A DNA stretch of 64,000 nt from Macrotis lagotis (GCF_037893015.1 NC_133658.1:286135719-286199718), one strand, 5' to 3'; shown: positions 34,531 through 46,617, counted from the first letter of the stretch. Notes: generated from the sequence alone by a model not told the origin. Numbers and translations are program-made.

Positions 34531-35699
34531 GTAAGTAATCTGACATTCCCCGTCACCTTTGTCCCATCCTTCCCTCTCTCTCTCTCCCCCTGCTCTCCTT
34601 TTTTCTTTCTCTCTCTTCACTTCTTTTCTTCCCCTTTTTCCTTCCTTCCTTCCTTCTTTCCTTAACAATTATTTATCAACTTGAAATAATTCTGAATCCG
34701 CTCTGCTTCCATGGTCCCTTCTGACTTCTTCTGTGCATATTGCTTTCAAATTTTTAAATTACTTTTCTTATTATTATTTTTGTTGTAATTTATATTGTTG
34801 TGGTAAGTGTCTATATTGTCTAGGGTTTACTTTTATTCCATCTCTATTACTCTGGACAAATCTTCCCATATTTATTTGTATTTTTCACATTTGTCAAGTG
34901 AATCCAGGCTTCAGATTCCACTTCTGCAGCACCATAGGCTGGAATACAAAAGCAAAACAGCTACTTCAGGCAGATCCTCATCTCAAGAAACTTTGCAGTC
35001 TTACCTACCCGCTGAAATCCCATCCCATCCCCAGGAACCCCAAGTTTATTCATCAGCTCTCTTCTTGGTCTGTTCCCCAGGCTGAGGAAGAGAGGAAACA
35101 GGTCACATTTTTGTTGGAGGGAAGGGGACAGAGCTCCTTTTGACTGCTGTATTTGTTATTGGAAGGTGTGGATGCTGTGAAGGAAGGAAAGTTTAGTCTT
35201 GTTTTGTAGTGACCCCTACTGGCTACATTTATAATTATTCCTAATTATGACAGCAAAGGGTTGCAATCCAGACTAAATTCCCAGGAACTTCATCAGGGTC
35301 TGGAACTCGTGTTGCAATACTTCAAAACTCTGTACTTTCATCCATGCCATGCTTCCACCTATATATGCAGATTGCAACCCATCTATGCTTTGGAATCGTA
35401 TTTGTGAGTTACTGCTTGCCAATGGATTCATTCCTCATCCTACTCCATCCATCCATTGAACATTGATTAAAGACCTGGGGTTAAAAAAAAATCATAGACT
35501 TAAAACTGGAAAACATCTTAAAGATCAAGGGTTATAAAGGAAATGAGGAAAGCCCAAACAGCTCATGACCTCAAAGAGCTAACATGTGAACAGATAAGTA
35601 GATACATGATAATTTTAGGAGGGAGAGACCACCAATAACTCAGTAGATTAAAAAAAGCTGCCTTTAGAAGGTGTCCCATGAGCTGAGTCTTGAAAAGAC

Positions 35700-38600
35700 A
35701 TAGTGGTATTAACAGTTGAACATGGAAAAGAAATATTTTCCAAGCATGGGGACAGACAGTCTGTGCAGTCAACAAGCATTGGCTAAATGCCTGCTAGGTC
35801 AAGACCTAGAAATTTAAAAAAAAAAAAGCAAATACAGTTTCTATTCTTAAATAGCTACTAGTCAAATGGGGGAGACAACATGCATAAGATAGCTTATATA
35901 CTTATATAAGAATAATATATAGAGGATGCATCAAAGAAAATCTTGGATAGAAAATACTAGCATTAAGTGAGACCTTCTTGCAAAAGGTGAAATTTTAGCT
36001 GAGACTTTGAGAAAGCCAGGAGACAGAGGTAAGGCTGGAGAGAATCCCAAGTATGGGGCTTAGCCATAGAATGAATGAAGCCAGGAAATGGAATGTCTTG
36101 TTCAAGGAAGAACAAAGAAGCCAGGATTACTAGCTTGTAGAGTATGTGGATGTGGAAGTAAAGTATAAGAAGATTGATAAGGTAAGAAAGAATGAGCTTA
36201 TGAAGGACTTTAAAAACCAGATAGGATTTTATATTTGATTCTGGAAGTAAGAGGGAGGCACTAGAGATGATGGTAATTGTGGGTGTGCATGACATGGTCA
36301 AGACTTTGTTTCAGTAGTTCACTTTGATTGCTGGGTGTGTAGAATGGCCTGAAGTAGAGAGAGACTTGAGGAAGAAGGGAAAGATGAGTTCAGTTTTGGA
36401 CATGTGAAGTTTAATATGGATATAGGATATCCATTTCTAGGTATCCAGAAGGCATTTGGAGATGAGATACTAGAAGTCAAGAGAGAGCTTAGTACTGAAC
36501 AAATGATTTGAAAATTATCAGCAAAGAAGACATTTTAATCTATAAGAGCTAGTAAGACCACCAAATAAAATAGTAGAGAAAGAAAAAAAAATAGTACTGA
36601 ATTTTGGGAGATATATACCTTTACCCTGGATGAAGATCTAGTAAAGGAGATGGAAAAGGAATGGTTAGATAAGTGGGAGGAAAATCTAGAGATGAGACTG
36701 TCAAGGAGATAGTGTCTCATACTACAAAGAGGTCAAGAAGGGTGACTGAGATCCTTCTTTCAAATGAGAGCATTGAAAACTTTACAAAGTAATTTTAATT
36801 GGTGAGGTTGGAAACTAGATTGCAGAGAGTGAGGATGAAAATGAGAGTAAAGGAAGTGAAATCATTGATTGTATTTTTTTTAATCAATTTAGTCACAAAA
36901 TAGGATGATAGCTAGTGGGGATGGACAGGTCAGATGAGGAAGAAAAAGAGAGATGTGGGCATGCTTGTAGAAATAGGGAGGCAACCAGATGAGAAACAAT
37001 TAAAGCTTAGTGAGAGAACTGGGGGTGATAGGAGGAACAATCTTTTGGAGTAGATGAATTGAAATGAGAGAAGAGTTTGTCTTGTTAAGGAGTAGGGCCA
37101 TCTCTTTATGTGAGACAAGGGTGAAGAAGATAGTGACAGAAGGCATCTGAGTGATGAGATGAAAAGAAAGGGAGGGAGACTTCAAGGTGAATGATCTTCA
37201 TTTTTCAATAAAATATGAGGCAAGATTCTCCACTGAGGAGCAGGAATGGTTAGGAAGATTTGAGGAGGGAAGAAAAGCTTCTGTAGTGAGTGAGTTAGTG
37301 TGCATCAATTAGGGGTGTATAAAAAGATTTTTTTAGTGTACTTCATCAGCAATTTCCTATTATTCTCCAGCTTTTGTTCAGAAGTATGTGAATTGGAATA
37401 TGGGTAGTAAATAAAAATTCCAGGCTGGTCTTTGGCAGGGTAAGATCAGTGATACTATAAGGATCCATGGGAATTAAAAGTAGAAGATAGTATAGAATTA
37501 GATTGTTTCACCAAGAGAATGGGGAATAGGGGAGAATATTGCCAGGACTGATGAGCAAGAACTTGGCATCGGGAGGACAGGATATCACACTGAGGACAAA
37601 AAACAGAATTGGAGGTTGTAAGGCAAAGGGGAAAAATAGAAGAGGACTTTATGATTAGGTAAATGAATTTCTGAGTTCATAAACTTGGAAGTCGACCACT
37701 TCTGAGTATTATAAGATCAAGGATATGATCTTGTTATATATCTCTGTAGCTGAGGTGGGGATGTGGGCCCAAGAGAAATGAATGTTGAACTAGGAAGTTA
37801 GGCTGTTTGAAGATAGTTGGAGAAATTCCAGGATGAAGTCTGTATTTGGGGAGGAGATATGAATTAAGACCATTGATAAAGGAGGAGAATTTCCTGAGGA
37901 TAGATAATAGCTACTAGAATTATGTCTGTATGATCAGTATGGGTCAAATGAACTTCAAAGGAGGAGAGATTACAAAGAAATGGTAGCAGAGGGACAGTCT
38001 AAAAGTGATAATGGGGAGCAAAGAATATTCCAATTCTTTTACTACAAGGTAAGGTAGATATAAATGTAAGGCAGTGCTGGCTAGGCTGTCCAGGGTTGTA
38101 GGATCTTCAGAAACTGTCTCATCAAAATTCCAGAAGGTAGAAGAAGCAAGAAAGGAAAAAGTTAAAAATGAAAACAGGTTTCTTAACTATGGAACAGGTA
38201 TTCCATAAAGTGGGTGGATCTGAAATGGGACATTAGCATGGTTGGGTTAAGGGATGAAGAGAATAAGGGAATGGACCTTGGGGTTTGAGAACAGGATTGG
38301 GATGGAGAAAGTAAGATGAGTTGGAAAGATACTAATCATAGATGAATGTGTTCAGACACATTAGTATCCCCAGGGGGCCTGGTAACCAGTGTGGAGACTG
38401 GTGAGGGGAGGCATGAAACTGGAAGCAGAAAGTGAGCAGTGTGGCCTATAGCTTAGGGACGAGAAATGAAGTACCCAAATAGGGGAAAAACTTCACTAGT
38501 GAAAAGTTTCACTAGAAACTAGCATGTATAAAAAAAGTAATGAACAATAAATCTGGAGATACAAATTGGAATTTACAAAGGGCTTTAAATGCTGAGCTAA

Positions 38601-38700
38601 GGAATTTGTATTTTATTCCAAAGGCAATGAACAGAAAGCCATTGAAGCTTCTTGAACAGGTGGATGATATGATCAGGCTTTGTGTTTTAGGAAATTAACC
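35700..38700 (+). repeat. Long medium-reiteration repeat (about 3 kb)
   Basis: In order: 'caacaagcattggctaaatg', 'tgggggagacaacatgc', 'gagaaagccaggagacagag', 'gaatgtcttgttcaaggaag', 'tatgaaggactttaaaaacc', 'gacatggtcaagactttg', 'aaagaggtcaagaagggtga' and 'gatagctagtggggatggac'. The same landmarks occur at 2530-4440, 16020, 42770, 46920, 56540 and 59840. No coding frame of note. It resembles an old, non-coding family found across mammals; I cannot name it. The last part (38520-38700) is a second, overlapping copy of the mid-section. Confidence 0.6.
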
Positions 38701-38879
38701 TTCTGGTGAGATTGTTTACATTCTTAACATGGGGCCTAGCACTTGCAGGTATTTGATAAATGCTTTTGGTTGATTGATTATTTAGGCTATTCCTCAGCAG
38801 ACACAATTTACCGTTAACCCCATTTTATTAGACTACTCCTATAGTCTCCTATAGAATGCTAGGTTACCTCTATGCCACA

Positions 38880-39110
38880 GTTAGGTGTCAGAAATAGAGG
38901 GCAAATCATCATGGCCTTATAGTGCACTCTGCATACATTATTTTATTTGATCCATGTAACAAGGGAGTACAAATACTGCTTTCATCATTTGACAGATGAA
39001 GAAACTGAAACTTGGAGAAATAATGTGTAAGATCCCACAGTTATTGTGATGAGATAGATTGGAACTCAAACTGAGATCTTCTGACTCCACCTCCAGAGTG
39101 TTTTTCAAAA
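38880..39110 (+). repeat. MIR CORE-SINE
   Basis: 'tgacagatgaagaaactgaa', 'acttggagaaataatgtgta' and 'gagatcttctgactccacct'. Confidence 0.72.
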
Positions 39111-39218
39111 TATTACTGAGTCAGATATTAGAGCTAGAAGGATTTCAGAGAATCTGGTCCTAAATAAGGAAGTTGAGATCCAAAGAGTAAAAGACAGCAA
39201 GGAAATATTATAACCAGG

Positions 39219-39542
39219 TACGTTAGGTGGTTCAGTGGATAGAGCACTCCCTTGAGTCAGGAGGACCTGAGTTCAAATCCACTTCCAAACCCTTGTCACT
39301 TACTAGCTGTGTAATCCTGGGCAAGATACCAAAACCCCGATTGCCTCAAATCCTGGGTCATCTCTAGTCATCCTGATCCATATTTCGCCACTGGACCCAG
39401 ATAGCTCTGGAAGGGAAAGTGAGGCTGATAACTTTAACCTCCTCTCCCCCCAACTCAGCTCCAATTCATATACATATTATGGTCTCATCTCCCTGATGTC
39501 ATTGCCTTTCTCTCAAACATAGGACAAACAATGACAAACAAC
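39219..39542 (+). repeat. Long SINE with a second, unrelated 3' body
   Basis: tRNA-like head ('ttcagtggatagagcactcc') then 'catctctagtcatcctgatc', 'tagctctggaagggaaagtg' and 'cataggacaaacaatgacaa' at the end. Flanked by a 12-nt duplication ATTATAACCAGG (39207-39218 and 39543-39554). A composite subtype distinct from the short SINEs. Confidence 0.88.
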
Positions 39543-39858
39543 ATTATAACCAGGCCTAGAATTCCAGTCTCCTAACTCCCATCCAGTGTTTTTAACTCTA
39601 CCTTTTTTTATCTCCATACATAAAATATCATGATAATACCATGCCATTTATCTCCATATCCAAAATTTCATAATGATGAGGCTAAGGTTCTAGTTTAGTT
39701 CAGTTCCTGGAGATTGTGGGGATTGACCATTGATGACCTGGAAGATGGCAAAACGTATGTGTCCTCCTCATGAGGTAGTTGCAGTCTTGAGACTGAAGCC
39801 TTCAAGTAGAACAGGCCTTGTGTTACCTGAAATTCCAACTTTAGTCATTCATTCTTTT

Positions 39859-40008
39859 TTAGGTTTTTGCAAGGCAAATGGGGTTAAGTGGTTTGCCCAA
39901 GGTCACACAGCTAGGTAATTATTAAGTGTCTGAGACCGGATTTGAACCCAGGTACTCCTGACTCCAGGGCTGGTGCTTTATCCACTGTGCCACCTAGCTG
40001 CCCCTAGG
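39859..40008 (-). repeat. tRNA-derived marsupial SINE
   Basis: Near-consensus minus copy; 13-nt duplication CATTCATTCTTTT at 39846-39858 and 40009-40021. Confidence 0.94.
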
Positions 40009-40271
40009 CATTCATTCTTTTGAGACTGAATGACTTTTCCCTGGGAAAAGCTGGGAAAAAAAGTAAGATAAGAATGCCACCTCCATTTCCTTCTCCTCCT
40101 CTTTTTTAATTGAAGAGGAAACAACATGCTATTTGACTTTTCCACCTTGTTAATAAGTGGCAGCACCGGAATTCAATCCTAAATCTACTGTTTCTTTCCT
40201 TTTGTAAAATAGAGGTAATAACATTATATCATGCTGTAAAGTCCCCCTAATAACAGCAGTTCATTTTTCCA

Positions 40272-40370
40272 GAACACATCATAGAGAGTAGAGGGAAAGG
40301 CAAGAGATGGGAGAATTCCCATTCTGTAGGGAAGGAAGGTATGGGTTTGTTGCAATGTGCACACAAATTA
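40272..40370 (+). repeat. Local duplication A, copy 1
   Basis: 'agagggaaaggcaagagatg', 'ttcccattctgtagggaagg' and 'gtttgttgcaatgtgcacac' pair with 41338-41432. Confidence 0.75.
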
Positions 40371-40432
40371 GGAATGCTCATATCAAAGAGATCACTGATC
40401 CACATTGTTATATAGCACACTATAGTCTAGAG

Positions 40433-40632
40433 CAGGGGTGGAGGAACCTCTGGCCCATGGATCATATTGGTCCTGCATTGGCAAGGCAACCCACAGGCAG
40501 GATTCAAAATTCAATAAATCTTGTAGCTTTTTAAGGGTGAGATAGTTAAGTGTTTGATCAAATATAGCAAGTGAATGATGTTAAAAATTCAAATGACCCT
40601 TCACCAAAAAACAAAAAGGTTCCCCACCTCTG
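40433..40632. mobile_element. Non-autonomous hAT-like MITE (200 bp)
   Basis: Terminal inverted repeats CAGGGGTGGAGGAACCT and (reverse complement of the right end) CAGAGGTGGGGAACCT. It is flanked by a perfect 8-bp target-site duplication GTCTAGAG at 40425-40432 and 40633-40640, diagnostic of hAT transposition. No coding capacity. A partial relative is at 29385-29535. Confidence 0.9.
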
Positions 40633-41139
40633 GTCTAGAGCAAAATGTTATGCTGTTGAAAAAGCCTTGCCCTTGGACATGTTGATGCATGCTTTTAGAC
40701 TTGTATTCCTTGATAGACAAGTGAAAACAAAATCAACAGCTGCAGAAGAAATGGAGGAAGGGCGGGTGGGTGGGTGGGGGAAGGCAGAATAAGTACCTAC
40801 TAAGTGCTGGTATGGTGATAAATATACATTATTGCCAGAGGAACGAGTAGCTTCCATAAACATTCTGTTCTAGACTCAGTGATCTGGTGATCTTTTCAAT
40901 GTCCAGGGGTCTAGCTAGACCAGCAAGCTGCTAGCCAGGATCACCAGAGTTAGGGTCATGGCCTTGGAATGGGAGCAGAAAAGTATAGCATACTTCTAAG
41001 ATTAATCTACATTAAGTAACATTTTTTTCTATCTATTTTTTTTAAGTGGAGACAATTAACAAAATAAGAAATCAAATCCTAATTTGTAGCATTTTCTGAT
41101 TCCTAGGGTGTAAATGCTCCTAATGACAATGTAACAATT

Positions 41140-41640
41140 CCCTTATTGGATGGTTCTAGCACAGCCCTGGTCATGCCAGTCCTACTTGGTCCCAACCATA
41201 GGGACAAACACAGCAAGCACTCCATGACCAAATGTCTTCTTGCTGTTTCTTGCACATATCCTCCATCTCCTAACACTGAGCATTTTCCTTGGATGTCCCC
41301 CACACCTGGAATGCTTTCTCACATCAGCTCTGTTCCAGAACATGATGTAGATGATAGAGGGAAAGGCATGAGATGGGGAAATTTCCATTCTGTATTGAGG
41401 AAGATATGAGTGGGTTGCAATGTACAAATAACCTGACTTCTCTGACTTAGTTCAAGTTTCAACTAAAGTCCCATTTTCCATGAGCATCCCTTCCCAGACC
41501 TCCTTAGCATCAAAGAGCATCCCTGATTTTTCTTTTCCGTATCTTTGCAATAGTTATGTACTTGCTGTTTCCTCCCCTTAGACAGCAAGAGCAGGGACTG
41601 TATTTTACCTTTCTTTTTATTTCTTTGTATGACCAGTTCC
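41140..41640 (+). repeat. L2 LINE piece with an insertion
   Basis: 'cttgcacatatcctccatct', 'cacacctggaatgctttctc' and 'gacagcaagagcagggactg' follow L2 order; 41338-41432 breaks it. Confidence 0.65.
41338..41432 (+). repeat. Local duplication A, copy 2
   Basis: 'agagggaaaggcatgagatg', 'ttccattctgtattgaggaa' and 'gtgggttgcaatgtacaaat' match copy 1, 1.07 kb upstream. Confidence 0.75.
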
Positions 41641-41834
41641 TATTGAGTGATGGTATGTCTCCCATCTTGGCAGCCCAGCCCTTAATTCTTAGAGATATTT
41701 TATGACATCTCCATGAAACAGTTTCTAGAAGAGGGACTGCAGAATTCCATGATCTTTACCAAGCCTCATCTAAATTCTCTTAGGCAATATTGGCCTTGGA
41801 ACCCAAGGTAGGTTAGGACAGAGTCAGGGAAAAG

Positions 41835-42030
41835 CAAGAAAAGGTGACAGTGATGATGATGATGGTGATGAAATAAGAGCACTTTACATTTTACAAAGTA
41901 CTTTTTATACACTACTTCATTAGATCCTCATAGGAGCCCAGTAATGTAGATGGTGTTAAAACCCCCATCTTACAGATGAGGAGATTGATCTTGGGAGAGG
42001 TTAAATATCTTACCCTGAATTGCACTGAAT
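41835..42030 (+). repeat. MIR CORE-SINE
   Basis: 'agcactttacattttacaaa', 'tcattagatcctcataggag' and 'tcttacagatgaggagattg'. Confidence 0.78.
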
Positions 42031-42144
42031 CAGTTCAGTAACAAGAATTTATTAAGTGCCTACTGTGTGCCAGACACTATCTTAGAAACTGGAGATATGA
42101 AGACAAGTATGAAACAGGCTCTATTCTCCTTAAGAATTTCTGGC

Positions 42145-42305
42145 ATGGGTGGCTAGGTGGCATAGTGGATAAAGCACTGGCCCTGGAGTCAGGAGTACCT
42201 GGGTTCAAATCTGGTCTCAGACACTTAATAATTACCTAGCTGTGTGGCCTTGGGCAAGCCACTTAACCCCGTTTGCCTTGCAAAAACCTTAAAAAAAAAA
42301 AAGAG
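42145..42305 (+). repeat. tRNA-derived marsupial SINE
   Basis: Near-consensus; 12-nt duplication AGAATTTCTGGC at 42133-42144 and 42306-42317. It splits a medium-reiteration repeat piece (42030-42132). Confidence 0.94.
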
Positions 42306-42379
42306 AGAATTTCTGGCGGTCTGGGCTTCTCACTTTTCTGTAATTCAGAAGGTAGAAGGTATAATCTGAGGACTGACCT

Positions 42380-42770
42380 GAGATGGTATCATGTAGTAGG
42401 AAGAGCCCTATACATGAATTCAGTGCCAAATTCAAATTCAGGTTCTGACATCCATAAAATATGAAACCTTGTGCCAGGAAATCTATTTCTTTGAGCCTCA
42501 GTTTTCTCATCTTTACTTTTATTTGATTTTTTAAAATTAGGTGACTTGCTCAGGGACACAAAGCTAGTATATGAGACTAGATTTGAACTCAGGTCCTCCG
42601 GATTCCAGGGCTAGTGCTCTATTCCACTGCACTACCTAGCTGCCCTTCCCCTTCCCATCTTTAAAATAAGGGTGATGATATTTGAATTACTTATTTAACA
42701 AGATTGTTGTGGGCAAAGTTCTTCAAAAGCCTTCAGGTTATAGAAATATGAGTTTAGGCTTTGTTTAATT
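42380..42770 (+). repeat. Long-form SINE split by a minus-strand SINE
   Basis: Head and middle 42380-42518 ('gagcctcagttttctcatct'), 3' body 42655-42770 ('tcttcaaaagccttcaggtt'). The inserted copy at 42525-42648 runs on the minus strand; 'catcttta' is repeated at the joint. Confidence 0.75.
42525..42648 (-). repeat. tRNA-derived marsupial SINE, nested
   Basis: 'aggtgacttgctcagggaca', 'gatttgaactcaggtcctcc' and 'ctacctagctgccc'. Confidence 0.85.
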
Positions 42771-43210
42771 CAGTCAGCCAACAGCTCTGTATTAAACTCC
42801 TCCTGGATCTTCCTGTGAGGCACAGTAAAGAATATAGAAAAAAATAGAGGCCATAGATGTTGCTTTCTCTTTCTAGAACTTGTAGTCCAGATAAAACAGC
42901 TGGACAACAAATACAGTACAGAATATAAGAAGGACTTAGTTCTGTTCTTTGGGTCTAAGAGTCAAGAGTAGGGAAAAAGAAGGTGGGTGTATTTTGTCTG
43001 GGGACAGATGGAAAGAAACATTGAGGTCCAGAGGAATCGGGGAAGACTTTATTGAAAAGAAATGGAACTTGGTCCTTTCAGTATGGATAGGATTTGGCTG
43101 GGTACAGAGATGGCAAGGGTTTCCAGGCAGGAGAGAACAACATGAGTGAAGTTATGGAGGTAAAATGGTGTGATCAGGAAGACTAGAATACTGAATTGTG
43201 TAGAGAAAAA
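42770..43210 (+). repeat. Medium-reiteration repeat piece
   Basis: 'tcagtcagccaacagctctg', 'acttgtagtccagataaaac' and 'ccaggcaggagagaacaaca' resemble the family at 35700-38700. From 43210 to 44743 I see nothing to assign. Confidence 0.45.
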
Positions 43211-44743
43211 AGTTGAGAGAAAATAAGATAGAAGCCTTTAAACTCAAAGAAGGCATGGAGAAAATGGAGTACAAATTTTTTCACCACAATTTATAGCATT
43301 ATATGAGATAATTTTGAGAATTACCCCCCCACACTATAAGACTTCTCAAAGAAGAGAACAAATCTATAGAACTTATTATTACCATGTGGAATGAAATAGG
43401 CTCAAATACAAATCATTGTTCAAAGAAATTGAAGCAAATTCTTTTTCTGCTAATTTCTATTTTCCATTAGTCTTCCCCCTCTTTCTAGAGAGTCATCCCC
43501 CTTATAACAAGAATAAAAAAGTAAACATCTCAGCAAAACTAGTCAACATATTGAAAAAAAGTTTGACTTAAATGTAGGATTCCATATCCATAGTCTCTTA
43601 CTGCTATAAAGATATAGAAGGAGCTTTCTCATTATCACTTTTTGGGGGCCAAGGTTAGTCATTATAATTTCACACCATTCGATTTAGAGAATGTTTGGTT
43701 GCTGTTGTTCTTTCCATTTACTTTTGTTGTGTGTAAAAAGTTATTAGGAGAAAATAATAACTCCCATTTATATACTACTGATGAAGTTGGTAGAGACAAT
43801 GTTTATTATCCCCATTTTATAGGTGGGCAAAGGTGCCCATGGTCAAACAGGTGATAAATCAAAACTCAAGTCTCTTCAATATGAGTCACCATATTAGGCT
43901 AGTACTATAGAGAGAACTTCCCCTAAAGCATTCCTTGGGCACCATTGCAAACATAGAATCCTGTACTGGAGGGACTCTGTGACTGGTCCCAGGCAACCTT
44001 TATGTGAGTGTATGCAATGACTTCTTTCTTTATGTGTCTATATGTCCTGGCTTGGATTTTTGCCGGACCCCAGCTCAGTGTGTCCATCTGTGTTCTTTAG
44101 GGCCCATTGGATACATATGTCTACCTAAATATATCTGCAACTGTGAGTGTTAGAATGCATTTGAATTGCCAGAGTCTCCCGTGTGCTTTTTACTGTAACC
44201 ATTGCCCTGCCCCACAGAGGGTGGGCTACCCAGCTGGTCAGATCCTCGGGACTCAGCAGGGTGATCTAAGGGACGGGGGGAGAAAGATAAGGGAAATCTT
44301 GAGGAGCTTGGGGTGGGAGCTGGAATATGTCCTTGCTATCTGACAAGCTGAAGCCTACTTCTCTTCTGCAGCATGTGATCACACTGACATCAGCAAATCT
44401 GTTTGTAGGGCTCAGTCCCAAAGCTCTGCTCAGAATCCCATCTCTCCCCCTTCCCCAAACCAAAGTTTAAAAATTAACTCTCCAAAGTTGATAGAAAATA
44501 CTCAGAAGAATGGTAGGAACACATGATGGGAACAATGTGGGGGGGTCCCTCTGGGCATCTTTCCTGCCCTCACTATAATCCATACTGGTGACTAACCTTC
44601 ATGATGTCTTGCCTCACTCACAAATCTAAAACACCAGGCTAAGGGAGATGCACTTGAATGATAAGAGAATGAACAATTTCATCCAGGGACTCACTCACTA
44701 CAGCCTATTTGACCTCTAACTGATTGATTTTCTTCTTTTTCAG

Positions 44744-44760
44744 GTTCTCCTGTAGATCCG
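44744..44760 (+). CDS. VAV2: VAV2 17-nt microexon in the C1-SH3 linker
   Basis: After TTCTTTTTCAG, 17 nt complete a Ser codon and encode SPVDP, ending phase 0 at gtaaga. The order CK-x-S/T-SP-x-D matches the VAV2 linker from memory. It is very short and flanked by introns of 10.2 and 1.8 kb. The strong acceptor and phase fit make it credible. Confidence 0.87.
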
Positions 44761-45724
44761 GTAAGAACATCCAAATTCATTCTCTTCACTCTCACCTCTC
44801 TGATGTTTGCAAAATCTGGTTCATGCCTCATTCAATTATCCGAATTCCCATTGCTTCTCCAAGTCACAAGCTATCCATTAAGGGTGATGGTAGTAGCAGA
44901 ATTCCCTTGTATGTTTTCTCCGTTGATCTTCAGTGACAGTTATTTACATATAGCAGAATTCCATCTGGGTGATAGGCCCACTGTATGCCTATGTATGCCT
45001 GTATGTATGGAGGGGGTGGTTCCTCCTCCTTGGAAGTCTCCAAGTCAGAGGCTAGAGGATCACTCATTGGGTATCTTGTAATGCAGATTCTTTTCATGTA
45101 CAGTTTGGACTAGACAAGGCCGCTTCCATCTCTCAAACTGTGCAATTTTTATCTGGTCCTGGATTTGAATGTCCCTCCTCTCAGGTAGTCTGTCCTGTTA
45201 TCCTTCTGTGCTTCTCTGATGGCAGAGGACACCTGAAAGCATTCAGGTTGTTCTATGTCCTATGCTTGGCACATAAGAGCATTTTATTAATAAATGCTTA
45301 TTGGTCAATGACTCCTTTCCTCTTTCCTGCATTTCTCTAGTCTACCTAGATGATGGCTTATCTATATCAACAAATTAGCCCAATATTAAGTTTTTGTGTG
45401 GGACAGAGGAGAGGTGTCAAAACACGAGCTTTCCTTATTGCAATCCAAAACCAGATTCAAATGGAAGTGGGAAATGTGTAACAAAATAAAAATACAGTAG
45501 AAGTAAATGTTAATTTGTTAAAGTTATTTATATAATAATTTATTTATTAAATGTTCATTTGTTAAATTAGTAACTTTCTAACCCAATATGTGACCCATAG
45601 GGTTCCTTGTGTATAATTTAATGGTTCATTTCCATTTGAATCTGACACCACTGGCATGGTGGATAGGGTATTATTGGAGAATTGTAAGAAGGGCACAGAA
45701 TACTGTAAGAGAAAATACTGTGTG

Positions 45725-45900
45725 GAGATGGGGGGAGGGAATGAGGAACACCAGAAGACTTGGGTTCAAATCTTGCCTTAAACATGTATTAGCTATGTGA
45801 CCTTGGGCAAGTCACTTCTCTGTGCCTCAGTTTTTTTTTAATCTGTAAAGTGAGGGAGTGAACACAATGACCACTGAAATCCCTTCCAACTTTAGATTTT
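45725..45900 (+). repeat. tRNA-derived SINE, diverged
   Basis: 'agaagacttgggttcaaatc', 'gtgaccttgggcaagtcact' and 'gaaatcccttccaactttag'. Confidence 0.75.
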
Positions 45901-45902
45901 CT

Positions 45903-46145
45903 TGTTTTTGTTCAGTCATTTCAATTGTGTCTAACTTTGTGACCTCTTTGGGATTTTCTTGGCAAAGATACTGGAGTGGTTTGGCATTTCCTTTTTCAAC
46001 TCATTTTACAAATAAGGAAACTGAAGCAAGCATGGTTAAGGGACTTAGCCAGGGTCATACAACTACTAAGGCCATATTTGAACTCAGGAAGGAGTCTTAT
46101 TAACTCTTAACTAGCACTCTATCTATTATGCCACCTACCTGCCCC
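45903..46145 (-). repeat. Long-form marsupial SINE
   Basis: Reverse copy abutting the + SINE before it: 'gttcagtcatttcaattgtg', 'gggattttcttggcaaagat' and 'gccacctacctgcccc'. Confidence 0.85.
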
Positions 46146-46595
46146 AAACCTAAGTCTATGATCCTGTAATTTCCTATGTACTATATACTGAGGAAGATCA
46201 TAAAATCAATCAACTCAACCTACTTTTAGTTTTTGACCCTAAAGAGATTATCATTGTACTGAAGAGACAAATCCCACCCTTAGTGCCATAGAAATGCTTT
46301 AGAGTCACAATTGAGCTGACCAAGGAAGGCTTCTTGGAGGGAGCTTAGGGCAGGGGAATATGGAGAGGGTAAAAGAAAGTGAATGCCTCCAATAAAGGGC
46401 TCTTGGCATGAGAGGCATTAAAAGCCCATCTGCAGTACCCCCTCTCTATCCATTGCTTTGACTTCTAGGGTGGGGAATTTGTCATCCACTGCAGTGAAGG
46501 GTTACTTAAGGAAAATAAACCTGATATTTTAAGCCAGAGTCAATGAAAAACGTCTTCCTCTAATTGCAGTCTGTTGTTTTTTCTTTCCTTTATAG

Positions 46596-46617
46596 GATGC
46601 ACTAAGTACAGGAGCTG
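46596..46617 (+). CDS. VAV2: VAV2 22-nt microexon in the C1-SH3 linker
   Basis: 22 nt between TTTATAG and gtaagt, phase 0 to 1, encoding DALSTGA and the first base of Gly. The VAV2 linker has a similar DASGAG-type stretch leading into GPKM of the SH3 domain. The phase fits both neighbours. Confidence 0.87.

Noticed and set aside
34733-35143. 136-aa open frame after the C1 exon
   Set aside because: It starts in AT-rich intron sequence, has no coding similarity and overlaps another frame of equal quality. Chance ORF.
35963-36301. 112-aa open frame on the minus strand
   Set aside because: It is antisense inside the medium-reiteration repeat, hydrophobic by base composition only.
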